Part shown: positions 54,361-64,000 of the stretch, piece by piece | Position numbering within the stretch: position 1 is the first letter of the stretch | How the letters are laid out: each line of letters begins with the position of its first letter | Source: an uncultured beta proteobacterium | GTDB taxonomy: Bacteria > Pseudomonadota > Gammaproteobacteria > Burkholderiales > Burkholderiaceae_C | NCBI GenBank assembly: GCA_903938815.1 | Contig: CAJAES010000031.1 | Coordinates: 62,001-126,000, forward strand | Direction: 5' to 3' | Length of the DNA: 64,000 nt | Position numbers and translations under genes: made by a program | Notes under the pieces: generated by a model | Seen by the model: only the letters and a program-made list of their open reading frames with translations | Databases searched by the model: none | Told to the model about the DNA's origin: nothing

Positions 54361-54391
54361 GCGCGCTCCGGAACTGGCACCATTCGTCCCC

Positions 54392-55078
54392 ATGAGACTT
54401 CTGGTAATCGAAGACGAGGTCAAGCTCGCCCAGTACCTGCACAAGGGGCTGAGCGAGAACGGCCACGTCGTGGACCTGGCGCACGACGGCATCGAGGGCC
54501 GGCGTCTGGCGCTGGGCGGCGACTATGACCTCGTGCTGCTGGACCTGATGCTTCCGGGCGTCGACGGCTTCGGAGTGCTGTCCGCCATCCGGGCCGGGAA
54601 GCGCCAGCTGCCGGTGCTGATGCTCACGGCGCGCGACAAGGTCGAGGACCGCGTGCGCGGCCTCGAGCAGGGCGCCGACGATTACCTCGTCAAGCCGTTC
54701 GCGTTCTCCGAGCTGCTGGCACGCGTGGGCGCGCTGCTGCGGCGCGGCAGCAACGGCGCGGCGCAGGCCCCTACCGAACTGCGTCTGGCCGACCTCGAGG
54801 TCGATCTGCTGAGCCGCCGCGCCACGCGTGCCGGCGAGCGCCTGGACCTCACGGCCAAGGAGTTCAGTCTGCTCGCACTGCTGCTGCGCCGGCGCGGCCA
54901 GATCCTGTCGCGCACCACGCTCGCCGAGCAGGTCTGGGACATGAACTTCGACTCCGACACCAACGTGGTGGAGGTGGCCGTGCGCCGCCTTCGCGCGAAG
55001 ATGGACGATCCCTTTCCTTCCAAGCTGCTGCACACCGTGCGCGGCATGGGCTATGTGCTCGAGGAGAGGGCGGCATGA
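54392..55078 (+). CDS. OmpR-family response regulator, heavy-metal (CusR/IrlR) type
   Basis: The 228-residue protein has a receiver domain with D51 (VLLDLMLPG), switch Thr in LMLTARDK and Lys in [13 protein letters not shown]. The OmpR-type winged helix follows ([58 protein letters not shown]). The [12 protein letters not shown] segment is a mark of the CusR/CopR/IrlR group. The histidine kinase gene overlaps by four bases (ATGA). No metal-efflux genes are in the window, so the real signal is open. Confidence 0.92.
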   Translation: MRLLVIEDEVKLAQYLHKGLSENGHVVDLAHDGIEGRRLALGGDYDLVLLDLMLPGVDGFGVLSAIRAGKRQLPVLMLTARDKVEDRVRGLEQGADDYLVKPFAFSELLARVGALLRRGSNGAAQAPTELRLADLEVDLLSRRATRAGERLDLTAKEFSLLALLLRRRGQILSRTTLAEQVWDMNFDSDTNVVEVAVRRLRAKMDDPFPSKLLHTVRGMGYVLEERAA

Positions 55079-56430
55079 GCCTGTGTTCGTACTCGATCAG
55101 CAAGCGCGTCTCGAAGAAGCTGGCGCTGTTCACCATGCTGGTGCTGGGCGTGCTTTTCGCGCTGACCTGGGGCATGGTGAAGGTCATGCTGATCGAACGC
55201 AACGAGCAGGACCTGCATGCCCGCTGCGAACTGGTGTCCGGCATCGTGGCGCTGGAGGCCCGGGAAGGCGGCGAGACCGCCTTGCTGTCCCGGCTGCGGT
55301 CGGATGCCGCCATGCGCGCCAGCACCCGGCTCGAGGTCTGGCGTGCCGACGGCAGCCTGCTGTATGCCGACCCCGAATTTGTCGCGGCGTCGATGTCCGA
55401 GCACCGGCAGACACGCGATTTCAGCATCGACACCCCAGGCGTCGCGGGCGGCAGCGTCCGCGCCCGCTACACGGTCGACTACGCCCGCGACGCGGCCATG
55501 GGCACTCGCTGGGCCTGGATCCTCACGTTCGTGACGCTCGCGGCCGGCGCTCTGGTGGGCGGCGGCAGCTGGTGGCATGTGCGCCGCGGCCTGAGCCCGC
55601 TGCGCGAGCTGGCCGGGCAGACGCGCGCGATATCTCCGAGCCAGCTCGAGCGCCGCCTCACGCTCACCGACCCGGCCGAGGAGCTGGTGCCCTGGGTGCA
55701 TCAGTTCAACGCGCTGATGGACCGCCTGCAGACGGCCTACGTGCAGCTGGAATCCTTCAATGCCGACGTGGCGCACGAACTGCGCACACCGCTGGCCACG
55801 CTGATCGGCCAGACCGAGGTGACGCTCTCTCGCGAGCGCGATGTCGAGGCCCTGCGCGACACGCTGGTTTCCAACCTCGAGGAAATGCAGCGGATGTCGG
55901 CCCTGGTCAACGACATGCTCTTCCTGTCGCAGGCCGACCGCGGCGCCACGGCGCGGCGCGGTGCGGCCGTGAGCCTTGCCGAGGTGGCGCAGCAGGTGAC
56001 CGAGTTCCACGAAGGCACGCTGGAGGATGCCGGCCTGAAGCTGCGCATCGATGGCGATGCCAGCGTGGCCGTGGACGTGCCCCTGTTCAAGCGCGCCCTG
56101 TCCAACCTGCTGGGCAATGCCACGCGCTTCGCGGCGCCCGGCTCCACGGTGGTGGTGGCCATCGCCGCCGACGCCCCCGGCGCCCCCGATGCCCCCGAGC
56201 AGGTGCGCGTGACGGTCGAGAACGCCGGCGTCGGCATCGAGCCTGCAGACTTGCCTCGCCTGTTCGACCGCTTTTTCCGCGTCGACAGCTCGCGCTGCTG
56301 CGAGGACGGCCAGCACCACGGCCTGGGGCTCGCCATCGTGGCGGCCATCGCGCGCATGCACGCAGGGCGCACGCTTGCCGAATCCGCGGCGGGCACCACC
56401 CGCGTGGGGTTCACGCTCGCGACGCACTGA
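55075..56430 (+). CDS. sensor histidine kinase, heavy-metal (CusS) type
   Basis: The 451-residue membrane kinase has spans at about 15-38 and 146-166 around a periplasmic sensor of about 105 residues. A HAMP domain follows, then the H-box [16 protein letters not shown] (His near 236), N-box [10 protein letters not shown], and G1 [26 protein letters not shown]. The usual Asp of G1 is Asn, as in CusS-like kinases. [18 protein letters not shown] is G2. It should phosphorylate the regulator encoded before it. CC in [11 protein letters not shown] near the ATP lid is unusual for this position. Confidence 0.92.
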   Translation: MSLCSYSISKRVSKKLALFTMLVLGVLFALTWGMVKVMLIERNEQDLHARCELVSGIVALEAREGGETALLSRLRSDAAMRASTRLEVWRADGSLLYADPEFVAASMSEHRQTRDFSIDTPGVAGGSVRARYTVDYARDAAMGTRWAWILTFVTLAAGALVGGGSWWHVRRGLSPLRELAGQTRAISPSQLERRLTLTDPAEELVPWVHQFNALMDRLQTAYVQLESFNADVAHELRTPLATLIGQTEVTLSRERDVEALRDTLVSNLEEMQRMSALVNDMLFLSQADRGATARRGAAVSLAEVAQQVTEFHEGTLEDAGLKLRIDGDASVAVDVPLFKRALSNLLGNATRFAAPGSTVVVAIAADAPGAPDAPEQVRVTVENAGVGIEPADLPRLFDRFFRVDSSRCCEDGQHHGLGLAIVAAIARMHAGRTLAESAAGTTRVGFTLATH

Positions 56431-56436
56431 GGCCTG

Positions 56437-56475
56437 GCCTGTCGGGTGCGCCTGTCGGGTGTGCCTGTCTGGCAA
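56437..56475. repeat. 13-bp tandem repeat, three units
   Basis: GCCTGTCGGGTGC, GCCTGTCGGGTGT and GCCTGTCTGGCAA follow one another directly after the kinase stop. The first two differ at one base and the third is more diverged. It fills most of the gap to the convergent sigma-54 activator gene. Confidence 0.7.
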
Positions 56476-56497
56476 GCCCCCGGGCCCGCCCGGCGCC

Positions 56498-57955
<1,458 letters not shown>

Positions 57956-58125
57956 GGGAGGGATTCCGGTGAGCTTTCGGCGAGGCTGCCATGGCGTGAC
58001 AGTGAGTGCCAATAATGGCATCAACTGCCAGGTTTGTCCCTTTCTGGGCGTATCCGTGCCATGTGCAGTACTGCCCGTTCAAGCGCAAGTGCTTGTCGCG
58101 CAACGAGTCTTTCCGCGCGTGCGGC

Positions 58126-58142
58126 TTGGCATGCATCTTGAT
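58126..58142 (+). promoter_or_regulatory. possible sigma-54 promoter of petA
   Basis: TTGGCATGCATCTTGAT matches TTGGCACG-N4-TTGC except at one base of the -24 box and the final C of the -12 GC (here A). It lies 46 bases before the petA start and next to a divergent sigma-54 activator gene. The altered -12 element makes it doubtful. Confidence 0.35.
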
Positions 58143-58187
58143 AGGTTGAGGGGTATACATCGATCGACACTTCGCAGGAGTACCGCC

Positions 58188-58793
58188 ATGACCGAACAAG
58201 CCTTCGTCGCACCCACCGGGCCGGATCCGGATCGCCGTTTCTGGCTGATGGCCACCGGCGCTGCGGGAAGCGTTGCAGCCGTCACGACCGCCGTGCCCTT
58301 CGTCTCGACCTTCACGCCCAGCGAACGTGCCAAGGCCATGGGCGCCGCCGTCGAAGTCGACATCGGTGACCTGGCGCCCGGCGCCATGAAGACCGTGGAA
58401 TGGCGCGGCAAGCCCGTGTGGGTGGTGCGTCGCACCCCGGAGATGCTGGCCGCGCTGGCCACGCAGGACGCGGCGCTGGCCGACCCCACGTCTCGCCGCG
58501 ACGATCTGCCCGAGGCCCTGCGCAACCCCGGCCGCTCGGCGCGGCCCGAGTTCTTCGTCGCCATCGGCATCTGCACCCACCTGGGCTGCTCGCCGACGGC
58601 CGTGCCCGTGGGCAGCGCCAACCCGAGCGTGGGCAACGACTGGCAGGGCGGTTTCTTCTGCCCGTGCCACGGCTCCACGTTCGACGGCGCCGGCCGGGTG
58701 TTCAAGGACAAGCCCGCGCCGACGAACCTGGAGATCCCGCCTCACCGCTACGTGAGCGACACGCGCATCGTCATCGGCGAGGCCGTGGCCTGA
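58188..58793 (+). CDS. petA: ubiquinol-cytochrome c reductase Rieske iron-sulfur subunit
   Basis: The 201-residue protein has an N-terminal Tat-type anchor (DRRFWLMATGAAGSVAAVTTAVPFV). The Rieske cluster motifs are CTHLGC (C129, H131 ligands; C134 disulfide) and CPCHGS (C158, H161 ligands; C160 disulfide). It carries electrons from ubiquinol to cytochrome c1 in the bc1 complex. AGGAG lies upstream of the ATG. Cytochrome b and c1 genes, which normally follow, are absent: a methyltransferase gene comes 14 bases later. It is either a displaced petA or a second Rieske protein. Confidence 0.93.
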   Translation: MTEQAFVAPTGPDPDRRFWLMATGAAGSVAAVTTAVPFVSTFTPSERAKAMGAAVEVDIGDLAPGAMKTVEWRGKPVWVVRRTPEMLAALATQDAALADPTSRRDDLPEALRNPGRSARPEFFVAIGICTHLGCSPTAVPVGSANPSVGNDWQGGFFCPCHGSTFDGAGRVFKDKPAPTNLEIPPHRYVSDTRIVIGEAVA

Positions 58794-58807
58794 ATCACAA
58801 TCCCGCC

Positions 58808-59431
58808 ATGTCGAACCCCACGCCGGACGCTGCCGACCACTGGAACCGCCGCTACGCCAGCGAGGATTTCCTGTTCGGCACCGAAGCCAACGCCTGGCTA
58901 CAGGCGAATGCCGGTGTCTGGCCGCGCGGCGCGCGCGTGCTCTGCGTGGCCGATGGCGAGGGCCGCAACAGCGTCTGGCTGGCCGGGCGGGGTCTGCATG
59001 TTTCGGCCTTCGACATCGCCGAGGTGGGTGTTGCCAAGGCGCGCAGGCTGGCCGCACATCACGGCGTGACTGTGGGCTTCCAGGTGTCCGGGGTCGACGA
59101 TTTCGCCTGGCCCGAAGCCGCGTTCGACGGCATCGCGGCCATCTTCGTGCAGTTCGCGGACCCGGCCCTGCGCGAGCGCATGTTCAGCCGCATGGCTGCC
59201 AGCCTCAAGCCCGGCGGCACGCTGCTGCTGCAGGGCTACACCCCGCGCCAGCTGCACTACCGCACCGGCGGGCCGCCCCAGGTGGAGCACCTCTACACCC
59301 CCGAACTGCTGCGCGGCGCCTTCCCGACGCTGGAGATCGTGACGCTGACCGAGTACGAAGCCGATGTGGCCGAAGGCAGTGGCCACCACGGACGCTCGGC
59401 GCTCATCGGGCTGGTGGCGCGCCGCCCCTGA
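58808..59431 (+). CDS. class I SAM-dependent methyltransferase
   Basis: The 207-residue protein opens with DHWNRRYASEDFLFGTEANAWL, the start of a TehB/thiopurine-type group. The SAM loop reads VLCVADGEGRNSVWLAGRG (motif I, with DGEGRN for the usual ExGxG), and a later segment is FDGIAAIFVQFADPALRERMFSRMAASLKPGGTLLLQGY. The acceptor is unknown; relatives methylate tellurite, thiols or small molecules. It lies 14 bases after petA and is probably on the same message. Confidence 0.82.
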   Translation: MSNPTPDAADHWNRRYASEDFLFGTEANAWLQANAGVWPRGARVLCVADGEGRNSVWLAGRGLHVSAFDIAEVGVAKARRLAAHHGVTVGFQVSGVDDFAWPEAAFDGIAAIFVQFADPALRERMFSRMAASLKPGGTLLLQGYTPRQLHYRTGGPPQVEHLYTPELLRGAFPTLEIVTLTEYEADVAEGSGHHGRSALIGLVARRP

Positions 59432-59506
59432 ACGCGGGTTCGGCGGGCGAGGCGCCGACGGACGCCCTGAGGCGGCTGGGGTGGGAATGATCGCCCTCAG
59501 GCCACA

Positions 59507-59537
59507 GAAATGACAACGGGCGCCCGAGGGCGCCCGT
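59507..59537 (-). terminator. terminator of the gmk-rpoZ transcript
   Basis: ACGGGCGCCC and GGGCGCCCGT (59516-59525, 59528-59537) form a perfect 10-bp stem. On the minus strand it comes 19 bases after the rpoZ stop and is followed by TTGTCATTT. It may also stop transcripts of the convergent methyltransferase gene, though no T-run exists on that side. Confidence 0.65.
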
Positions 59538-59556
59538 GGCAGGAAGGCGAACCGGT

Positions 59557-59760
59557 TTAGACCGGAACCTTCTTCAGCATCTCGATGCCGATCTCGCCAG
59601 CGGCGATCTCGCGCAGCGCGGTCACGCCGGGCTTGTTCTTGGTCTCGACCTTCGGCGCGTGACCCTGGCTCAGCATGCGGGCGCGGTAGGTTGCCGCCAG
59701 CACGAGCTGGAAGCGGTTGGGGATGCGATTCAGACAGTCTTCAACGGTGATGCGTGCCAT
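59557..59760 (-). CDS. rpoZ: RNA polymerase omega subunit
   Basis: The 67-residue omega subunit is recognised from [30 protein letters not shown] and [16 protein letters not shown]. It helps fold and assemble the beta' subunit and forms part of a ppGpp site on RNA polymerase. It follows gmk by 16 bases. In many betaproteobacteria spoT comes next, but here an unrelated block intervenes. Confidence 0.96.
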   Translation of the reverse strand: MARITVEDCLNRIPNRFQLVLAATYRARMLSQGHAPKVETKNKPGVTALREIAAGEIGIEMLKKVPV

Positions 59761-59776
59761 GGGCCGTGCTCCTGGG

Positions 59777-60406
59777 TCAGCTGAGTCCAAGCGCCGCGAA
59801 CACCTGCGAGCCGTGTCGCAACTGTGCAGCGTACTTGAGGCGCTGGGAATGAACGACCGTCTTCAGGTCGAACAGCGCCGTCTCGAACAAGCCGTTGATG
59901 ATAACAAAGTCGAAGTGCCGGGCCTGGGCGACCTCTTCGCGGGCATTCACCATGCGCGTGGCGATGGTCTCCGGGCCGTCTTCGCCACGCCGCAGCAGGC
60001 GCTGCCTGAGCTCTTCCCAGCTCGGCGGCAGGATGAAGATCAGCACCGCGTGCGGGAAGATGCGCTTGATCTGGACGGCGCCTTGCCAGTCGATCTCGAG
60101 GACGACGTCGTCGCCGCCCTCGAGCCGCGCCTCGATGGCGGTGCGCGAGGTGCCGTACAGGTTGCCGTGCACCTCGGCCCATTCGAAGAACTCGCCGCGC
60201 TCGGCCATCGTGCGGAACGACGGTTCGTCGATGAACCAGTATTCGCGCCCGTGCTGCTCCTGGCCGCGCGGTGCGCGAGTGGTGTGCGACACCGATACCG
60301 CCAGCCGTGAATCGAGCTGCAGCAGCGCCTTCACGAGGCTGGACTTGCCGGCCCCGCTGGGCGCGGCCACGACGAACAGGTTGCCTGGGGTGTCTTCGGG
60401 TCTCAT
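59777..60406 (-). CDS. gmk: guanylate kinase
   Basis: The 209-residue enzyme phosphorylates GMP to GDP with ATP. P-loop [15 protein letters not shown], the GMP-binding [22 protein letters not shown] and [14 protein letters not shown] are standard. ATG at 60406. It lies directly before rpoZ, a conserved pair. It follows mutL on the same strand after 33 bases. Confidence 0.97.
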   Translation of the reverse strand: MRPEDTPGNLFVVAAPSGAGKSSLVKALLQLDSRLAVSVSHTTRAPRGQEQHGREYWFIDEPSFRTMAERGEFFEWAEVHGNLYGTSRTAIEARLEGGDDVVLEIDWQGAVQIKRIFPHAVLIFILPPSWEELRQRLLRRGEDGPETIATRMVNAREEVAQARHFDFVIINGLFETALFDLKTVVHSQRLKYAAQLRHGSQVFAALGLS

Positions 60407-60439
60407 GGGGTCGGTATTGTCAGCCCTCGGCTGCCCAAT

Positions 60440-62335
60440 TCAGCGGCCGCGCAGGAACAGCGCGTCGAGCTCGCGCATCGTGAGCTGTCGCCACGTGGGG
60501 CGGCCGTGGTTGCAGGTGTCGGCGCGCTCGGTGGCTTCCATGTCGCGCAGCAGGGCGTTCATCTCTTCCAGGTTCAGCCGCCGGTTGGCACGCACCGCGC
60601 CGTGGCAGGCCATCGTGGCCAGGATGTCGTGCTCGGCGCGCTGCACTACGCGGCTCGCGCCGTGCTCGGCCAGGTCGGCCAGGACCGAGCGTGCCAGCTC
60701 GGCCACATCGGCATCGGGCAGCGCGGCGGGGCGGCTGCGCACGGCCAGCGTGCGCGCCGCCAGCGGGCTCAGGTCCAGGCCCAGCGCCTGCAGCGTCGCG
60801 GCTTCCGCTTCGGCGGTGGCCATCTCGGCGTCGGTGGCGGCAAAGCTCACGGGGATCAGCAGCGGCTGCGCCGCAAGCCTGTCGCCCTGCGCGCGCGCGG
60901 TCTTCAGGCGCTCGTAGACGATGCGCTCGTGCGCGGCATGCATGTCCACCACGATCAGGCCCTGGGCGTTCTCGGCCAGGATGTAGACGCCGCCGATCTG
61001 CGCCACGGCCCGGCCCAGAGGCCAGTCGTGGTGGGCGGCCGCGGCTGCCGACGCGGCAGCCGCGCCGTGTACCGGCGTCCCGGGCAATGGCTCCAGCAGC
61101 CGCACCCATGCGGGCGATGGCTCCGAGGCCAGCAAAGGCGCCCGCTCAGGGAGCGCCAGCGAAGGCTGCCACGCGGTCCATGGGCGGGACTGGGCCGGTG
61201 ACCACGGCGTGCCGCTGTCCGTCGAAGCCGGCATCGTTACGGTGGTGCTCGACTCCGCGGTCCCAGTCAGGGGCGCAGTGCCATCCCCAGCCCCAATCGC
61301 AGTCGTGTTCGCGGCCACCGTCGCTGCGGTAGCGCGTGTCGGCGCCAGGGTGTCCTCGACGGCGCGCTGCACCGCCTGGTGCACTGCGCGGCCATCGCGG
61401 AAGCGCACTTCGATCTTGGTCGGGTGCACGTTCACGTCCACGGCCTGGGGCGGCAGCTGCAGGAAGATCACGTAGCTGGGCTGACGGCTGCCGTGCAGCT
61501 GGTCTTCGTAGGCGGCGCGCACGGCGTGCGAGATCAGGCGGTCGCGCACGTAGCGGCCGTTGACGAACAGGTACTGCTGGTCCGACCGGCTGCGCGCCGC
61601 TTCGGGACGGCCCACGCGCCCCTGCAGCGACAGCGGGCCCTGCTGGCTCTCGAGGGCTCCGCTGGCGGCGATGAAGTCGCTGCCCAGCACGTCGGCCAGG
61701 CGCTCGGTGGCCGATGCGGCGCGCCACTGCGCGGCCAGCCGCCCTTCGTGCCAGACGGCGAAGCCCACGTCCGGCCGCGCCAGCGCATGCCGGCGCACGG
61801 CCTCCAGCGCATGCGCGAACTCGGTGGCGTCGGTCTTGAGGAACTTGCGCCGCGCCGGTGTGCTGAAGAAAAGCTCCTGCACCTCCACCGTGGTGCCGCG
61901 CGCGCGGGCGGCGGGCTCGAGTTCGCCGCTGCGGCCGTCCATGCGCTGCGCCATTGCTGCGCCTTCCGTGCGGCTGACGATGGACATCGCGGCGATGCTG
62001 CCGATGGCCGCCAGGGCCTCGCCGCGGAACCCCATCGTCGCCACCGTCTCCAGCTCCTCGAGGTTCGCGATCTTGCTGGTCGCGTGGCGCTTCAGTGCCA
62101 GCGGCAGCTCGTGGGGGGCGATCCCCTGCCCGTCGTCCTCGACCGTGATGCTGCGCACGCCGCCCGCCAGCAGGCGCACGGTGATCTGCGTGGCGCCGGC
62201 ATCAAGCGCGTTGTCGACGAGCTCGCGCACCACGGACGCCGGGCGTTCCACGACTTCGCCGGCGGCGATCTGGCTCACCAGTTCGTCGGGCAGTTCCCGG
62301 ATGGGCCGGCGCGCGGGTTGGGAGGTCGGGTTCAA
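60440..62335 (-). CDS. mutL: DNA mismatch repair protein MutL
   Basis: The 631-residue protein has a GHKL ATPase N-terminus: LPDELVSQIAAGEVVERPASVVRELVDNALDAGA, DDGQGI and TMGFRGEALAAI. A long Ala/Thr/Ser/Pro-rich linker follows (about 330-440). The C-terminal dimerisation domain has GRAVAQIGGVYILAENAQGLIVVDMHAAHERIVYERLK and ACHGAVRANRRL. It couples MutS mismatch recognition to downstream repair. No ATG or GTG fits the N-terminus; the TTG at 62335 overlaps the amiC stop by four bases (TTGA) and puts the start ten residues before the conserved PIRELP. Confidence 0.95.
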   Translation of the reverse strand: MNPTSQPARRPIRELPDELVSQIAAGEVVERPASVVRELVDNALDAGATQITVRLLAGGVRSITVEDDGQGIAPHELPLALKRHATSKIANLEELETVATMGFRGEALAAIGSIAAMSIVSRTEGAAMAQRMDGRSGELEPAARARGTTVEVQELFFSTPARRKFLKTDATEFAHALEAVRRHALARPDVGFAVWHEGRLAAQWRAASATERLADVLGSDFIAASGALESQQGPLSLQGRVGRPEAARSRSDQQYLFVNGRYVRDRLISHAVRAAYEDQLHGSRQPSYVIFLQLPPQAVDVNVHPTKIEVRFRDGRAVHQAVQRAVEDTLAPTRATAATVAANTTAIGAGDGTAPLTGTAESSTTVTMPASTDSGTPWSPAQSRPWTAWQPSLALPERAPLLASEPSPAWVRLLEPLPGTPVHGAAAASAAAAAHHDWPLGRAVAQIGGVYILAENAQGLIVVDMHAAHERIVYERLKTARAQGDRLAAQPLLIPVSFAATDAEMATAEAEAATLQALGLDLSPLAARTLAVRSRPAALPDADVAELARSVLADLAEHGASRVVQRAEHDILATMACHGAVRANRRLNLEEMNALLRDMEATERADTCNHGRPTWRQLTMRELDALFLRGR

Positions 62336-63654
62336 AGGGGTCGGTTCCTGGCCAGCGGCGGATTCTTCGCGAAATAACGGCGGATGCCGGTGGCCAGCGC
62401 GTCCACCAGATCGCGCCGGAAGTCCTCGTCGCGCAGGCGGGCCTCCTCCTCGGGGTTCGAGATGAAGGCGGTCTCGACCAGGATGCTCGGGATCTCGGGC
62501 GCCTTCAGCACCGCGAACCCCGCCTGCTCCACCCGCCGCTTGTGCAGCTGCCCCACGTGGCCGATGCGTTGCAGCACCTCCTGTCCGACCACCAGGCTGT
62601 CCTTGATCTGCGCCGTGGTGCTCATGTCGAGCATCGCGCGCATCACCTGTGAGTCGGCTACCTTCAGGTTCACGCCGCCCACCAGGTCGGCCGCGTTCTC
62701 CTTCTGCGCCATCCAGCGCGCGGTCGTGCTGCTGGCCCCCTTGGTCGACAGGGCGTAGACGCTGGCGCCGCGCGCTTCCGGCCGTGTGAAGGCATCGGCG
62801 TGGATGGACACGAACAGGTCGGCCTGCACGCGACGCGCCTTGTTGACACGTTCGTTGAGCGGTACGAAGAAATCCGCCTCCCGGGTGAGCATGGCGCGCA
62901 TGCCCGGCATCGCGTTCAGATGATCGCGCAGTTGCAGCGCGATCGCCAGGACCACGTCCTTCTCGCGCAGGCCGGTGGGGCCGATGGCGCCCGGGTCCTC
63001 GCCGCCATGGCCAGGATCCAGCGCCACGATGATCAGCCGGTCGATGCGGCGCTTTTCCTCGGCCGTGATGGGCGGCGGCGGGCGCGGCGTGGTCGACGGC
63101 TTCGGTGCGGGCAGCGGCGGCGCGGCGGGCTGGGGCATGCCGGGCTTGTCCACCCGGGCGATCAGCTCGCCCAGGGCGTCCTGGATGGCCTGCGAGGCCA
63201 GCGCCTCGGCGGCTTCCTTCTCGCGCACCAGCGCCAGCAGGGGGTCGGGCGCCTCGGTGGGGTAGAGGTCGAAGACCAGCCGGTGCCGATAGGCGGCCAC
63301 CGGCTCCAGCGTGAACTGCTGCGGCAGCACCGGCTGCTTCAGGTCCAGCACCAGGCGCACCACCTGGGCCTGGTACTGGCCCACGCGCACGGCGGCCACG
63401 TAGGGGTCGCCGGGCCGCACCTTGCCCACCAGTTCCCGCAGGCCGGCGTCGAGCGCGATGCCCTGCACATCGATGACCAGCCGCGGCGGGTCTGTGACCA
63501 GCGCGTGGGTGGCCACGAGCAGGGTGTCGGACTCGATGGTCACTCGCGTGTAGTCCTTGGCGGGCCACATGCGCACGCCCACGATGCCGGCGCCGCGTGC
63601 CAGCAGCGGCGGCGTGAGCAGCAGGACCAGCAGGCTGCGGCGTTGCAGCCTCAT
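62332..63654 (-). CDS. amiC: N-acetylmuramoyl-L-alanine amidase
   Basis: The 440-residue exported amidase has a signal (RRSLLVLLLTPPLLARGAG), an AMIN domain that targets the septum (about 25-130, DYTRVTIESDT), and a Pro-rich linker. The zinc amidase domain has ALDPGHGGEDPGAIG (His), SIHADAF (His) and ILVETAFISNPEEE (Glu). It cuts the amide between MurNAc and L-Ala during cell separation. The ATG at 63654 overlaps the tsaE stop by four bases (ATGA), and its own stop overlaps the mutL TTG. Confidence 0.95.
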   Translation of the reverse strand: MRLQRRSLLVLLLTPPLLARGAGIVGVRMWPAKDYTRVTIESDTLLVATHALVTDPPRLVIDVQGIALDAGLRELVGKVRPGDPYVAAVRVGQYQAQVVRLVLDLKQPVLPQQFTLEPVAAYRHRLVFDLYPTEAPDPLLALVREKEAAEALASQAIQDALGELIARVDKPGMPQPAAPPLPAPKPSTTPRPPPPITAEEKRRIDRLIIVALDPGHGGEDPGAIGPTGLREKDVVLAIALQLRDHLNAMPGMRAMLTREADFFVPLNERVNKARRVQADLFVSIHADAFTRPEARGASVYALSTKGASSTTARWMAQKENAADLVGGVNLKVADSQVMRAMLDMSTTAQIKDSLVVGQEVLQRIGHVGQLHKRRVEQAGFAVLKAPEIPSILVETAFISNPEEEARLRDEDFRRDLVDALATGIRRYFAKNPPLARNRPL

Positions 63655-64000
63655 CCGAGAAGTTCCACGCCGCGCGGCGTCAGGGCGTCCACCCGCACGC
63701 TGCGGGATTCGTCGACAGCAGGCGCCAGCGTCAGGCGCAGGTCGGGCGCCGGCAACTGGCCGGCGGCCTTCTCGGGCCATTCCGCGAGTTTCAGGCCCGG
63801 GGCGGCGAAGATCTCCCGAAAGCCCGCGTCGGCCCACTCGCGCGGGTCGGCGAAGCGGTAGAAGTCGAAGTGGGAGATGCTCAGCGCGCCGGCCTGATGG
63901 GGCTCGAGCACCGCGTAGCTCGGGCTCTTGATGCGCCCGGCCACGCCCAGTGCTCTCAGCAGGTGGCGGACGAAGGTGGTCTTGCCCGCGCCCAGCGGGC
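63651..64000 (-). CDS. tsaE: tRNA threonylcarbamoyladenosine biosynthesis ATPase TsaE (5' truncated)
   Basis: The frame runs off the window, so the N-terminus is missing; about 115 residues remain. Present are the P-loop PLGAGKTTFVRHLLRALGV, the switch-like IKSPSYAVLE, the Walker B-like HFDFYRFADPREWADAGFREIF, and LKLAEWPEKA. TsaE is the ATPase of the complex that adds t6A to tRNAs reading ANN codons. It is followed by amiC and mutL in an overlapping operon. Confidence 0.93.
   Translation of the reverse strand, partial: PLGAGKTTFVRHLLRALGVAGRIKSPSYAVLEPHQAGALSISHFDFYRFADPREWADAGFREIFAAPGLKLAEWPEKAAGQLPAPDLRLTLAPAVDESRSVRVDALTPRGVELLG

Overview
The window is chromosomal DNA of a high-GC betaproteobacterium, most likely order Burkholderiales (Rubrivivax/Leptothrix/Comamonadaceae-like). 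Pointers are a tmRNA whose tag reads ANDTSYALAA (the beta-type AND..YALAA tag), a short H-NS of the Bordetella BpH3 type, a glnA-x-glnL-glnG nitrogen block, tsaE-amiC-mutL and gmk-rpoZ strings, and a PEP-CTERM protein. Genes are densely packed, with many 1-4 base stop/start overlaps. No CRISPR array, insertion sequence, rRNA or ordinary tRNA was seen.

Layout. 1-680: end of a phosphoglycolate-phosphatase-like gene, then tmRNA with its terminator. 826-3479: TauD-type dioxygenase, fluoride channel, membrane diguanylate cyclase. 3594-6083: AIM24-like protein, EI24 membrane protein, CinA/MoaB-fold protein. 6072-10879: nitrogen control block (glnA with a candidate sigma-54 promoter and NtrC half-sites, a secreted coiled-coil protein, glnL, glnG). 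10866-20691: xthA, a GGDEF/EAL protein, folA and thyA, an MsbA-like exporter, an SPFH/membrane/ribbon-helix-helix operon with a palindrome on its promoter, and a degenerate GGDEF protein.

20707-35700 is an accessory catabolic cluster for an unidentified aromatic compound. It has an HpaB-type flavin monooxygenase with its reductase, a second FAD monooxygenase, a LigB-type extradiol dioxygenase, two fumarylacetoacetate-hydrolase-family enzymes, a class II aldolase/decarboxylase, a complete ABC importer, a ThDP enzyme, and IclR, LysR and MarR regulators. The reductase is fused to an IclR-type effector-binding domain without a DNA-binding part, which suggests that aromatic substrate may gate the supply of reduced flavin. 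A shared 17-base element occurs in the two divergent promoter regions beside the IclR-controlled genes, and two copies of a TTGAC-N3-GTCAA operator lie between marR and the ThDP gene.

35624-53831: an AttEFGH-like ABC/lipocalin operon, a PEP-CTERM protein, miaA with an MFS pump and a pseudouridine synthase, PhoD phosphatase, several secreted small proteins, ltaE, a signal-peptide-less BtuF-like protein overlapping an H-NS gene, a queuosine-precursor transporter, greB and spoT. 53877-59431 separates spoT from rpoZ, genes that are usually neighbours in this group. It holds a heavy-metal-type two-component system, a PAS/sigma-54 activator, a lone Rieske gene (petA without petBC) and a methyltransferase. 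59557-64000: rpoZ, gmk, mutL (TTG start), amiC and the 3' part of tsaE, all on the minus strand.
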